DNA of 64,000 bases from Psychrobacter sp. UBA3480 (lineage in GTDB: Bacteria; Pseudomonadota; Gammaproteobacteria; Pseudomonadales; Moraxellaceae), in NCBI RefSeq assembly GCF_002377945.1, contig NZ_DFQV01000033.1:1-64000 (forward strand), written 5' to 3'. Positions 37,578 to 46,709 of this stretch are shown piece by piece. Each line of letters opens with the position of its first letter. Position 1 is the first letter of the stretch. The translations under genes were made by a program, and so were the position numbers. The notes beneath the pieces were generated by a model that was not told the origin of the DNA, made no database searches, and saw nothing but the letters and a program-made list of their open reading frames with translations.

Positions 37578-39083
37578 TTATGCAGCAGTCTTCTTAAAGC
37601 GCTTACGATACATTTTACGAATGATTGGCATGAATATCATAACAACTACCAGACCCCATAGTGACACAGTGATTGGGCTACTCCATAGAATAGACATCTC
37701 ACCTTGAGAAATAGACAAGGCGCGTCTGAGGTTAGACTCCATTAGCTCTCCTAGTACATAACCTAGAATAAGGGCTGATAGAGGGAAATGTAGCTTACGT
37801 AAGAAGTAACCAAATATCCCAAGTCCTACCATGAATACCATATCAAAGGTCGTGCTGTTGATAGAGTAAACACCAACGAAACTAATAGCAGCAATAGATG
37901 GTATCAAGATATAGTTTGGTACATTAAGTAGCTTAGAAAATACACCAACCAAAGGAATATTCATTACTAACAAGATAACGTTACAGATGAATAATGAGGC
38001 AATCAGACCCCAAACGATGTCTGGCTGTTCGGTAAATAGCTGCGGACCTGGCGTGATATTATATAAAGTCAAGGCACCCATCATGACCGCTGTCGTACCA
38101 GAACCAGGAACACCCAAAGTCAACATCGGTACAAATGAACCACATGCTGATGCGTTATTAGCCGCCTCTGGAGAGGCTAAACCACGAAGATCGCCTTCAC
38201 CAAATTTGCCGCTGTCTCCAGCAATTTTACGTTCACTAGCATAGGTCATCGCACTCGCGATAGTCGCACCTGCACCAGGCAAAATACCAACGAAAAAGCC
38301 CATTATGCCACTACGCACCATGGCGCCAATGGTAAAGAGAAGTTCTTTTAGGTTGAATAAGCTACGCTTACCTTGCGCGATAATTTTCCCACCAGTACTG
38401 GTTCTTTCGAGCAAAATCAAGATTTCACTGACACTGAAAAATCCAATAACGATCGTTGTGAACTGAATACCATCAGATAAGTTGACTGAATCAAAGGTAT
38501 AGCGATAGATACCTGTGACCGCATCGACACCAACAGTAGCCAGACCCAAGCCGATTAACGCTGACACTGCTGTCTTGATAGGTTGATCACCAACCAAACC
38601 ACTCAAACAGCAAATCGCGAATACCATTAATACGAAGTATTCAGCAGGTCCAAACGACACTGCCCATTTAGCCAATAGAGGTGCGAACAAGACCACACCA
38701 ATGGTCGCAATCGTAGAACCAATAAACGAGGCAACCGCAGAGATAGACAAGGCGATACCAGCCTTGCCTTGAACCGCTAGCGGGTTACCATCCAATGAGG
38801 TCATAACCGCTGCGGCAGATCCAGGCACGTTAAGTAGAATGGCAGAAATACGACCGCCATATTCGCAACCAAGATAAACAGCCGCCAGTAAGATAAGTGC
38901 ACTCTCGGGTGGTAGACCAAGGGCAAAGGCAAAAGGCAATAGAATTGCCACACCATTAATAGGGCCAAGGCCAGGCAACATGCCTACAACTGTACCAATA
39001 AAAGCGCCAATGAGTGCAATCAGTAAGTTTTTGGGCAACATCGCTACGCCAAAACCTTGCATTAAAAAGTCAAAAGTTTCCAT
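37578..39083 (-). CDS. tctA: Tripartite tricarboxylate transporter large subunit TctA
   Basis: The 501-residue protein has about 12 helices and the TctA blocks GTVVGMLPGLGPINGVAILLP near the start, GRISAILLNVPGSAAAVMT, GILPGAGATIASAMTYASER and LTLGVPGSGTTAVMMGAL. TctA forms the transport channel, driven by an ion gradient. It begins 5 bp after tctB. The substrate could be citrate, another carboxylate or an aromatic acid. Confidence 0.95.
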   Translation of the reverse strand: METFDFLMQGFGVAMLPKNLLIALIGAFIGTVVGMLPGLGPINGVAILLPFAFALGLPPESALILLAAVYLGCEYGGRISAILLNVPGSAAAVMTSLDGNPLAVQGKAGIALSISAVASFIGSTIATIGVVLFAPLLAKWAVSFGPAEYFVLMVFAICCLSGLVGDQPIKTAVSALIGLGLATVGVDAVTGIYRYTFDSVNLSDGIQFTTIVIGFFSVSEILILLERTSTGGKIIAQGKRSLFNLKELLFTIGAMVRSGIMGFFVGILPGAGATIASAMTYASERKIAGDSGKFGEGDLRGLASPEAANNASACGSFVPMLTLGVPGSGTTAVMMGALTLYNITPGPQLFTEQPDIVWGLIASLFICNVILLVMNIPLVGVFSKLLNVPNYILIPSIAAISFVGVYSINSTTFDMVFMVGLGIFGYFLRKLHFPLSALILGYVLGELMESNLRRALSISQGEMSILWSSPITVSLWGLVVVMIFMPIIRKMYRKRFKKTAA

Positions 39084-39088
39084 AATAG

Positions 39089-39544
39089 CTATCCCATTAT
39101 TCCTGATAATATTCCAAGTGGCAGAATCACATCCAAAGCCATGTCAAATAAGACATACAGGGCGATACTGATCACAACTGAAAAGATAAGGCTTTTAATA
39201 GGATTTCCGGCAAATAATAAACCAACCGCAAAACACATCAGTGTGGTAGCAATCACAAAACCTAAAGGCTCAAAAATTAAGCTATAAATCAATAATGCGC
39301 TGACACACAGCACAAGATTTCTAAGCACGACGTTGTTATAGCCCAAATCGATGACTTTCGTAAACCGTGCTGGACGAAAGGCAATAACCAAGGTCAAAAG
39401 CGCCGTAAGTGAGAAAATCAAAATAGGATAGGGTCTAGGGCCGATAGGATCATAGGCAATAGGAGCAACGTAACCAATAGCTAAATAGACCAAAAATAAG
39501 CTAAACAGCCCCATTAATCCAGAAAACGCACGTTCCATTGTCAT
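39089..39544 (-). CDS. tctB: Tripartite tricarboxylate transporter small subunit TctB
   Basis: The 151-residue protein has four membrane helices, with the TctB pattern AIGYVAPIAYDPIGPRPYPI after the first. I start at ATG 39544 (MTMERAF), preceded by AGGAAT; an in-frame start at 39592 would add 16 unlikely residues. Confidence 0.9.
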   Translation of the reverse strand: MTMERAFSGLMGLFSLFLVYLAIGYVAPIAYDPIGPRPYPILIFSLTALLTLVIAFRPARFTKVIDLGYNNVVLRNLVLCVSALLIYSLIFEPLGFVIATTLMCFAVGLLFAGNPIKSLIFSVVISIALYVLFDMALDVILPLGILSGIMG

Positions 39545-39660
39545 AGAAGTATTCCTTGAATTCCAAAACAAGAAGGTTGAGAGATGTCTCATCTGTCAAC
39601 CTTCGATAAATACTATAAAAATCAGTATTCAATCATTAAGGGGATATGATCTGAGTAATG

Positions 39661-40674
39661 CTACTTAGCTGCAGCATCAACAAGACCGTACTCAGCAGAC
39701 AATTCACGTAGCTCACCGGTACGTTTATAAACGTATGCTTCTAGCTCATCACCAGTCATAGAGAATGGTAGTAGCTCTTGCTGCTCGCGTAATTCAGCGA
39801 ATTTTGGATCCGCAAGCATGTTATCAAAGCTTGCTTTCCACCAGTCATAAGCGGCAGGACTGACATCTGGACCCATGTAATAACCACGCATGACAGGCCA
39901 AGTAACGTCATAGCCTTGCTCTACAGCAGTAGGAATATCGGCCATAGTGCCACCGAGTCTTTCATCTGCAAATACGGCCAGTACACGTAATTTGCCAGCA
40001 GTGGCTTGTGGCATGATCTCAGCGATACCAGCACTTACGACAGTCACATGGTTACCCATGACCGCTGTAATAGCTTCACCGCCGCCTTCCATCGCAACAT
40101 AAGTCATGTCACTAGGATTGACCCCAACCGCTTTAGCTAAAATAGCTGTTTGCATCCAGTCCTGACCACCAACACTACCACCAGCGGCGAAACTAATTGC
40201 TTTTGGATTTGACTTAAGCTCAGCAACCAATCCTGCCAAATCTTTGATTGGTGAGTCTGCATTGACAGCGATAGCACCATAATCAGTACCAACGGCTGCT
40301 AGCCATTTCACGTCTTTTTCAGTGAATTTACCAAATTTACCTTGCGATAGATTTAGGATAGAGCCAGTAGAGAAAGCAATGATTGCATCGTTATTAGCAC
40401 GATCATTGGCAACGATTTTGTTATAAGCAACCGCACCTACACCGCCTGGCATATAAGTGACTCGCATCGGATCTTCTAATAGGCCGGTATCTCTTAAGCC
40501 AGCTTGAGCAAGTTTACAAGTCAAGTCAAAGCCACCGCCTGGTTTTGCTGGGGCGATACATTCTGGACGTGAAGGTGCGTCATAACTGGCATCAGATGCT
40601 GTCGTATCAGATTTATTACATGCGGTAAGGGTGAGTACAGAAAGGCCAAGAGCCAAATAGGATAGTTTGTTCAC
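39661..40674 (-). CDS. tctC: Tripartite tricarboxylate transporter substrate-binding protein TctC (lipoprotein)
   Basis: The 337-residue Bug-family receptor has a lipoprotein signal (LTLTAC) and the mature start CIAPAKPGGGFDLTCKLAQ that lines the ligand pocket. It binds the carboxylate in the periplasm and hands it to TctA/B. Translation begins with GTG, with AAGGAGTG upstream. An anchored receptor is less usual than a free periplasmic one. No TctDE two-component pair is near; regulation may fall to the GntR regulator 2 kb away. Confidence 0.93.
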   Translation of the reverse strand: MNKLSYLALGLSVLTLTACNKSDTTASDASYDAPSRPECIAPAKPGGGFDLTCKLAQAGLRDTGLLEDPMRVTYMPGGVGAVAYNKIVANDRANNDAIIAFSTGSILNLSQGKFGKFTEKDVKWLAAVGTDYGAIAVNADSPIKDLAGLVAELKSNPKAISFAAGGSVGGQDWMQTAILAKAVGVNPSDMTYVAMEGGGEAITAVMGNHVTVVSAGIAEIMPQATAGKLRVLAVFADERLGGTMADIPTAVEQGYDVTWPVMRGYYMGPDVSPAAYDWWKASFDNMLADPKFAELREQQELLPFSMTGDELEAYVYKRTGELRELSAEYGLVDAAAK

Positions 40675-41252
40675 ACGACACTCCTTGTGTGTATTTTTAA
40701 TGAATAGCTCAATAGAATTCTGAGCAAAATAATTAAGTGATGACAGATGAAGTTCAGATCATCCTGACAATAACTACTAAACTTCATAAAAGTAGAGTTT
40801 TTAGCGTTTTGCAAAAGTAACAGAATATTATAGAAATAACAAGAAACATATGTATGTATACATGAATTTTATTTTAAGGTACTATCGCAATGACTGATAC
40901 AAAATTACTTATTGTCTCAATATCAAGAAAGAGATAAGACAGCAAAACCTTCAGAATACAAGATGTCTATTTCGATAAAAACTAATTAATACAATGATTT
41001 ATAGATATTGGTAATTATGAGAGGTACATTGAAAACGTGCTAGGATATATTGCTGTGTATAAGGAGAAGAGCTAACTCGGTAGATGAAGTCAGTGAGATG
41101 AGACTAAGCGCCATGACGGGCACTTTATTAGGCATTTAAGAAGTTTGGTCGTATATGTTAGTCCAAAGACAGCTGCTTCAAAACTGTCTTTTGGGAGGGG
41201 TTTGCTTAAGGGTAGAGCGTGTTCCCATTCTCAACATAAGAATACATACTAG
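40675..41252. other. tctC upstream region, no gene
   Basis: A 578-bp stretch without a supported gene. It contains the ATGTATACAT palindrome at 40854-40863. It also has a hairpin with AAAGACAG/CTGTCTTT arms near 41165-41190, possibly tied to the end of the MatC-like permease gene. Confidence 0.55.
40845..40864. promoter_or_regulatory. GntR/HutC-type operator candidate upstream of tctC
   Basis: ATGTATACAT is a perfect 10-bp palindrome inside CATATGTATGTATACATG. GTATAC cores are common in operators of HutC-type GntR regulators, and a HutC-type gene lies at 42880. No second copy is seen at the permease/gntR divergence. Confidence 0.35.
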
Positions 41253-42542
41253 TTAAAACAGCAGCTGGATAATGAAAATGGCTAATATGCCAATACCAAT
41301 ATCTAAGGGTACCGCTTTGAATAGTAGCGCATTAAACAGCTTGTTTTTTTCTATAACTACTTGAGAAGCGCCTAACATTAGACTACCTCCTGATGAGAAA
41401 GGAGAAAGGGATGAGCTTTGTGCTCCCACCACAATACAGGTAAATAACAATAGAGGGTTAAGTCCAGAGGCGACGGCTAAAGGCAGCACCATAGGAAATA
41501 GAGTAGGAGCGACTACGCCAAGTGTACTAGCAAAGATTGACATGATTGCGCTAATAACGAAGACCAAAATCGGTATCATCCAGATAGGAACGTTGGTACT
41601 TAGCCATTCTGTTAGCTCGTAAATAACACCGATCTCGACGCCAAGGCCGATTAGCATGCCGACCCCACAAATCATAATAAGTGTATTCCAAGGAATTAAA
41701 GCAATTACTGTTTTTTCGTGACCTAATTTCAGTAATAAACTGATTAAGGCAAAAATAATGGCGATAAAACCAATGTCAATCCGAGCGTTCAAAAACTGAA
41801 TTGCTTCTATGTTAGGCATTAGGAGATTTAAGATGGGTACAATAAGCACGATAGCCATCATAATAAAAATCAGCATAATAGATTGTTTTTGCTTATTATC
41901 GAAAGGCTCTGGTACTATCGTTTGAATCGCAATTTTGCTATTTTTAGCATTAAAAAAGCAATAGATACCTAGGACGATCACTGGCATGAGAAAGGTAACC
42001 GCAAAGACACCTAAAACATAAGTAAAGGTATTATCATTTGCGACGCCGGCCCCGCGCATCAGTTCTCGAAAGATAACCCCGCTTTGTGAGGTGATAAAAT
42101 TAGCACCAGCCAATGCACCATAGTTAACAGATAAAGTAGCAATGACAAGACTCAAATTAGTACGCTTAGACAATAACAGAATCATAGGTGCCATCGTGGC
42201 TAAGACGGTGTAATAACCAGCTCCTAAGCCAGCAACGACCGTAGCAGCAAAGAAAATAACCAAGGGTAAAAACTCGGGAAAATGACGGCATCTATAGATC
42301 AAATGATTCGATAGTTTTTCTAAAGCGCCATTCGCTAAAGGAAAATTATAGAAGAGAGTAACAGCAAAAATAACAAAGAAAATTTTGAGAGGCCATAGCT
42401 CAACAATTTCATAAGCGCTCATTCCCATACCGAAACAGCCGATGAGGTATGAAAATGCAATAGCAAATAGACCAATATTGATCTTGGTGGTATAGCCAAA
42501 AATGATACATATTACTATTGCGGCTAGAATATAAAGAGTCAT
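41253..42542 (-). CDS. Ion-transporter-superfamily permease (MatC/SLC13-like)
   Basis: The 429-residue protein has about 11-12 helices. The N-terminal half resembles the MatC dicarboxylate-carrier domain (LAAIVICIIFGYTTKINIGLFAIAFSYLIGC, GLGAGYYTVLATMAPMILLL). Two SLC13-like reentrant turns are visible: GANFITSQSGVIF and AQSSSLSPFSSGGSLMLGASQ. Probable substrate is a di- or tricarboxylate. It is divergent from the gntR gene, so it may be the regulator's main target. Confidence 0.82.
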   Translation of the reverse strand: MTLYILAAIVICIIFGYTTKINIGLFAIAFSYLIGCFGMGMSAYEIVELWPLKIFFVIFAVTLFYNFPLANGALEKLSNHLIYRCRHFPEFLPLVIFFAATVVAGLGAGYYTVLATMAPMILLLSKRTNLSLVIATLSVNYGALAGANFITSQSGVIFRELMRGAGVANDNTFTYVLGVFAVTFLMPVIVLGIYCFFNAKNSKIAIQTIVPEPFDNKQKQSIMLIFIMMAIVLIVPILNLLMPNIEAIQFLNARIDIGFIAIIFALISLLLKLGHEKTVIALIPWNTLIMICGVGMLIGLGVEIGVIYELTEWLSTNVPIWMIPILVFVISAIMSIFASTLGVVAPTLFPMVLPLAVASGLNPLLLFTCIVVGAQSSSLSPFSSGGSLMLGASQVVIEKNKLFNALLFKAVPLDIGIGILAIFIIQLLF

Positions 42543-42879
42543 TACTGTCCCTTGAGCTTAACTACATGAATTCTATAGAGAACTGTATCGACTTCTATAG
42601 GTAAAGAGCATTACGAGAATATTGACAAACAACTTTCTAGATTACAGAATCGTATAAGCCTGAAATGCACGTATAAATAAGTGGAATAATAGCAAAAAAA
42701 GTAATATGAATTAGATAAGAGTGCCCACAAAATGCCAGACAGTCGTTAGTATTGCAATGATATATAAGGTTTTCTTAGCGCTTAAGATAGAGTACTCCGT
42801 TATATTCCAATCTCTAGAATGATAACAATGCTTAAAAACAGTAAAACAATTCATAAACCCCTTAAATTGTGGTGAAATA
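42543..42879. other. Divergent region permease / gntR
   Basis: 337 bp holding both promoters. A TTCTATAG repeat occurs near 42571 and 42593. I see no convincing GntR palindrome. Confidence 0.4.
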
Positions 42880-43605
42880 ATGCTAAAAAATTTAGAAAAA
42901 TTTAAAATACCACGGTATGAGCAAGTACGATGGCACATTTTGACTTTATTGACAGAAAGTAAATGGGATGAAAACACACCTTTACCGACTGAGCAGGAGT
43001 TTGCAGACAAGTATCAAGTATCAGTCGGAACCGTTCGAAAAGCGGTTGAAAAGCTGGTCGACGATGGTGTGTTAACCAAGTATCAAGGCAGAGGTACCTT
43101 TCTAAAGCGTCCAGATTTTGAAAGCTCATTATTACGGTTTTTCAAATTTCGTGATAAAGATGCCTGCTATGCGACACCGACAGGCGTGGTCAAAAAGGTC
43201 ATGGTAATAGAGGGTATTGAAGAGATTAATGAAAAGCTAGATATTGGTAAGAATAAAGCGCTTATTTATATAGAACGTGTACGTATCATTGAGGGCAAAG
43301 TTTCGCTGAGTGAAAAAATTTGGTTACCTAAGAGTCGTTATCAAGCCTTTGTAAGTCTAGAGCCTGAAGATTTTGAGAATTTGCTATATCCGTTTTATTA
43401 TACAAAGTGTGGTCAGTTTGTCTCATCTGCCGTAGAGACTTTATTTTTTGTAGCCAATCACGTAGACCCTTATTTAGATAATAATGAGCAAGAAAACCTA
43501 GTGAAGGTATGCCGTATTGCTAAGAGTCTAGAAGGTGATCCTATCGAATATAGAGAGTCATATGGAATGGCGGAGAAGTTCAGCTATGAAGTTAATATTA
43601 TTTAA
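42880..43605 (+). CDS. GntR-family regulator, HutC subfamily
   Basis: The 241-residue product has an N-terminal winged helix (PRYEQVRWHILTLLTE..., PLPTEQEFADKYQVSVGTVRKAVEKLVDDGVLTKYQGRGTFL). A UTRA ligand domain follows from about residue 85 to the end. Likely controls the divergent permease and perhaps tctCBA. A weak GGTGA precedes the ATG. Confidence 0.9.
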   Translation: MLKNLEKFKIPRYEQVRWHILTLLTESKWDENTPLPTEQEFADKYQVSVGTVRKAVEKLVDDGVLTKYQGRGTFLKRPDFESSLLRFFKFRDKDACYATPTGVVKKVMVIEGIEEINEKLDIGKNKALIYIERVRIIEGKVSLSEKIWLPKSRYQAFVSLEPEDFENLLYPFYYTKCGQFVSSAVETLFFVANHVDPYLDNNEQENLVKVCRIAKSLEGDPIEYRESYGMAEKFSYEVNII

Positions 43606-43683
43606 TAAATAGTAAGCCATTAGTAGATTTCTTGTCTTAAGATAAAATATCGTCTGAGTTAAAGATACCATCGTGTTCTCATA

Positions 43684-43720
43684 CTAAAGAACGTAGTAAA
43701 AGATACGTTCTTTAGTTTTA
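43684..43720. terminator. Bidirectional terminator between gntR and the lrp-type gene
   Basis: A perfect 12-bp stem CTAAAGAACGTA / TACGTTCTTTAG with an 8-nt loop, followed by TTTTATT on the plus strand; the genes converge here. Confidence 0.85.
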
Positions 43721-43871
43721 TTGTACCAGTCAAATAAAAATTAAAAAATCTAGCTTATAAAGCGCCAATATATTCTTTTTACGTTTACCTTCAGGCGGCT
43801 TAATTACAACACTCTAAGTCAATATCTATCAGATAAACAGCATCGCTTATGCGATTGTGAGTTTAATGACA

Positions 43872-44303
43872 TTACAAACTCGACAGCAGAACACTTGTTT
43901 CACTATTCAAAATGCCATCAATCTCTCTGACTTGACGCAGCACTTCATCAAATTCTCTCAAGCTTGTCGTGTGTATCTCTCCTACCAAGTCCCATGCCCC
44001 ATTGGTCGTATGTAGCTTAATCAATTGAGGGATACCCCGCAGTTTCCTAATCACTTGTGAAGTAGATTTTCCTGTTACTTCAATCATCATCATCGCTTTG
44101 ACTGTTTCTTTATCTAGTGCCTCATGCACTCGAATCGTAAATCCTAAAATAGCACCGTTGTGAATCAATCTATCCAATCTATTCTGGACAGTGGCACGAG
44201 AGACTTTAAGTTTTTTAGCCAGGTTTGAGATGGTTGCTCGACCATCTTGTCGAAGTTCAGATATCAGTTCGCTATCTAAAGAGTCATAAGTGTAATACGC
44301 CAT
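43872..44303 (-). CDS. Lrp/AsnC-family regulator
   Basis: The 143-residue product has a helix-turn-helix (DGRATISNLAKKLKVSRATVQNRLDRLIHNGAILGF) and a RAM ligand domain with the ...HTTNGAWDLVGEIHT segment. I start at ATG 44303, with AAGGAAG 7 nt ahead; an upstream start at 44348 lacks this. It is divergent from the ornithine cyclodeaminase gene with a 15-bp-arm inverted repeat between, so it probably senses arginine or ornithine and controls that operon. Confidence 0.9.
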   Translation of the reverse strand: MAYYTYDSLDSELISELRQDGRATISNLAKKLKVSRATVQNRLDRLIHNGAILGFTIRVHEALDKETVKAMMMIEVTGKSTSQVIRKLRGIPQLIKLHTTNGAWDLVGEIHTTSLREFDEVLRQVREIDGILNSETSVLLSSL

Positions 44304-44395
44304 AAAAATGCTTCCTTTATTAGATTTTGACATTATGCTAAGTAGCACCTAACAATGTGTCAAAAAAATATCCATATTTGGTAAATTATTGACAT

Positions 44396-44440
44396 TTTAA
44401 CTGACAATTATAATTGGTAGCATATTAATTGTCGGTTAAA
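44396..44440. promoter_or_regulatory. Large inverted repeat between lrp-type gene and ocd
   Basis: TTTAACTGACAATTA (44396-44410) and TAATTGTCGGTTAAA (44426-44440) pair at 14 of 15 positions with 15 bp between. Arm centres are 30 bp apart (three turns). CTGACA-N16-TATTAA inside it could be the ocd promoter, so a bound regulator would control RNA polymerase access. Confidence 0.65.
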
Positions 44441-44471
44441 TAAATAATATTCAAGGAATGGAGCAAAATTA

Positions 44472-45566
44472 ATGTCTAAATTTATCGTATCACAGAAGCA
44501 GGGTGTGCCATTTGTTAGCGTACAGGCGATGGCTGAAATCATTAGTAATTATGGTATAGAACAGACGATAAAAGAATTGGTAGATGCTTTAGAACAAGAT
44601 TTTTCTCGTTGGGATAGTTTTGAAAAATCCAGTCGTTTTGCTTCTCATTCCAAAGACGGCGTCATAGAGTTGATGCCTGTCAGCGATGGTGAAATGTTTG
44701 CGTGCAAATATGTCAATGGTCATCCGATCAACACCAAGCGCGATTTGCAGACGGTAGCCGCTTTTGGCTTGTTGTCTGATGTCGATACAGGTTATCCGAT
44801 TTTATTGACAGAAATGTGTATTTTAACGGCCTTACGCACAGCAGCGACTTCTGCATTGGTTGCCAAACATTGTGCGCCCAAAAACGCCCAGACTTTAGCG
44901 CTTATCGGTAATGGTGCTCAGGGTGAGTTCCAAGCAATGGGTATGAAGGCAGTCGTGGGTATCTCAAAAGTACGTCTATACGATGTCGACCCAGCCGCAT
45001 CTGAAAAAGTAGCGCGCAACCTTGCCGATACAGGTCTAGAGATTACTATTTGCAAAACGGTAGAAGAAGCAGTTGAAGGTGCAGATATCATCACTACCTG
45101 TACCGCAGATAAGAAAAACGCCACCATTCTGCGTGATGATATGGTCAAAAAAGGCGTTTATATCAATGCCATCGGCGGTGACTGCCCTGGCAAAACAGAG
45201 CTAGATGCCAACATCTTGTTAAGAGCCGATCATGTCATTGTAGAGTTTGAACCACAAACCCGTATTGAAGGCGATATTCAACAGCTTTCTCAAGATTTCC
45301 CTGTGACAGAGTTTCACCGCATCGTAAATGGTGAAAAAGCAGTACGCACCAACGAAGATAACTTGGTTGTATTTGATGGTGTTGGTTTTGCCTCAGAAGA
45401 CTTTACGGCTTTGGTATTTTTGCGTGATTTGATCAAAAAGCAGGATGCATATGAGCTGCTTGACTTGATTCCTCAGCAACAAGACCCTAAAAACCTCTAT
45501 TCGGTAGTCAAAGCTCATAGCAAAGATCGTAGCCTAGAGACGGATGAAGCGATGGCCGCATCATAA
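44472..45566 (+). CDS. Ornithine cyclodeaminase
   Basis: A 364-residue ornithine cyclodeaminase/mu-crystallin family protein that turns ornithine into proline and ammonia using bound NAD. Visible are the substrate-side ELMPVSDGEMFACKYVNGHP, the TEMCILTALRTAATSALVA block, and the NAD fold start ALIGNGAQGEFQAMG. The catalytic Asp is probably in GGDCPGKTELD. It is followed after 30 bp by arginase, which makes ornithine. Confidence 0.93.
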   Translation: MSKFIVSQKQGVPFVSVQAMAEIISNYGIEQTIKELVDALEQDFSRWDSFEKSSRFASHSKDGVIELMPVSDGEMFACKYVNGHPINTKRDLQTVAAFGLLSDVDTGYPILLTEMCILTALRTAATSALVAKHCAPKNAQTLALIGNGAQGEFQAMGMKAVVGISKVRLYDVDPAASEKVARNLADTGLEITICKTVEEAVEGADIITTCTADKKNATILRDDMVKKGVYINAIGGDCPGKTELDANILLRADHVIVEFEPQTRIEGDIQQLSQDFPVTEFHRIVNGEKAVRTNEDNLVVFDGVGFASEDFTALVFLRDLIKKQDAYELLDLIPQQQDPKNLYSVVKAHSKDRSLETDEAMAAS

Positions 45567-45596
45567 GTCATTTGAATATAGAAAAATAGGAGTTCA

Positions 45597-46613
45597 ATGC
45601 CAGATTTGGACTCAAATGATGAAAAAATTGTTTTATTTAATAGAGACAAAATAATGAATGATTTAATGAAAAACGTGCGAATAGTAGAAGTTTATTCAGA
45701 TGTCGCAGGGCATAAAAAAGGCGCGTCACTAGGAATCGATGCATTGCGCGCGTCATCAAAAGAGATGAATGCAGACTACTATGAAAAATTGCAACTTGAT
45801 AGTATAAAAAATGAATATATACATGAAGAAGAGTCGCCATTTAAGCATGCAAAATACGCCGATGTAATTGAGCCTGTTATTTCTAAATTAGCGCATAAAA
45901 TCAAAGATATAAGAAATGAGAATCAATTTCCGATTGTTATTGCAGGTGATCATTCTAGCTGTGCAGGCACCATGCACGGCCTAAAAATGGCGCACCCTGA
46001 TGCGGAAATCGGCGTGGTTTATATAGATGCTCACGCTGATTTTCATTCACCATATACCAGTGGATCAGGAAATATGCATGGCATGCCTTTGGCGTTGGCT
46101 TGTGCCATTGATAATTTGGAATGTCAGCGTAACGAGCTTTCTGAAAAAGAAAAAGAGTATTGGGAAAAGTTAAAGTTTATGGCATCAAGCGAGCCATCAA
46201 TTAAGCCAGAAAATGTGGTGTTTTGTGCGGTTAGAGATTATCAAGAAGAAGAGATGGATTTAATTAGAAGACATAAAATCCCTTTATATAGCGTGGCTGA
46301 GATAACCCAAAAAGGCATCAGTTCTACCGTAGAGGAAATCTTCAAAAAACTAGAATATTGCGATCATATCTATGTTTCGTTTGATGTTGATAGTGTCGAC
46401 CCTTTATATGTGCCAGGCACCGGTACGCCTGCAATGAATGGTCTGTCATACGAGCAAGCGATGCAACTTAATATAGAGTTAATTAAGAACAAGAAAGTAT
46501 GCTGCTGGGAAATGGCAGAGATAAATCCTTTGTACAACAACTCAAAAGATGACTCGACCAGAATATTTAAAATTTTAGAGAAAGTGACCCACACACTTTT
46601 GAGCAATTACTAG
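45597..46613 (+). CDS. rocF: Arginase
   Basis: The 338-residue ureohydrolase has the three manganese-binding motifs: AGDHSS, DAHADFHSP and SFDVDSVDP. It turns arginine into ornithine and urea. AGGAG lies just before ATG 45597. Agmatinases share the motifs, but the pairing with ornithine cyclodeaminase favours arginase. N-terminal ~25 residues are extra. Confidence 0.9.
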   Translation: MPDLDSNDEKIVLFNRDKIMNDLMKNVRIVEVYSDVAGHKKGASLGIDALRASSKEMNADYYEKLQLDSIKNEYIHEEESPFKHAKYADVIEPVISKLAHKIKDIRNENQFPIVIAGDHSSCAGTMHGLKMAHPDAEIGVVYIDAHADFHSPYTSGSGNMHGMPLALACAIDNLECQRNELSEKEKEYWEKLKFMASSEPSIKPENVVFCAVRDYQEEEMDLIRRHKIPLYSVAEITQKGISSTVEEIFKKLEYCDHIYVSFDVDSVDPLYVPGTGTPAMNGLSYEQAMQLNIELIKNKKVCCWEMAEINPLYNNSKDDSTRIFKILEKVTHTLLSNY

Positions 46614-46646
46614 TACTGAATATTCAAAATGAGTAACAGAATCTAG

Positions 46647-46677
46647 CCTAAAGGGGTTTGTTAAAACCTTCTTTAGG
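46647..46677 (+). terminator. Hairpin between arginase and the YjiH-type gene
   Basis: CCTAAAG/CTTTAGG with an inner GGTTT/AAACC pairing. T-run is poor, so it may only attenuate before the transporter gene. Confidence 0.4.
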
Positions 46678-46709
46678 TTGGTTAAAAAGGGACTGCGAGT
46701 AAAAATAAT

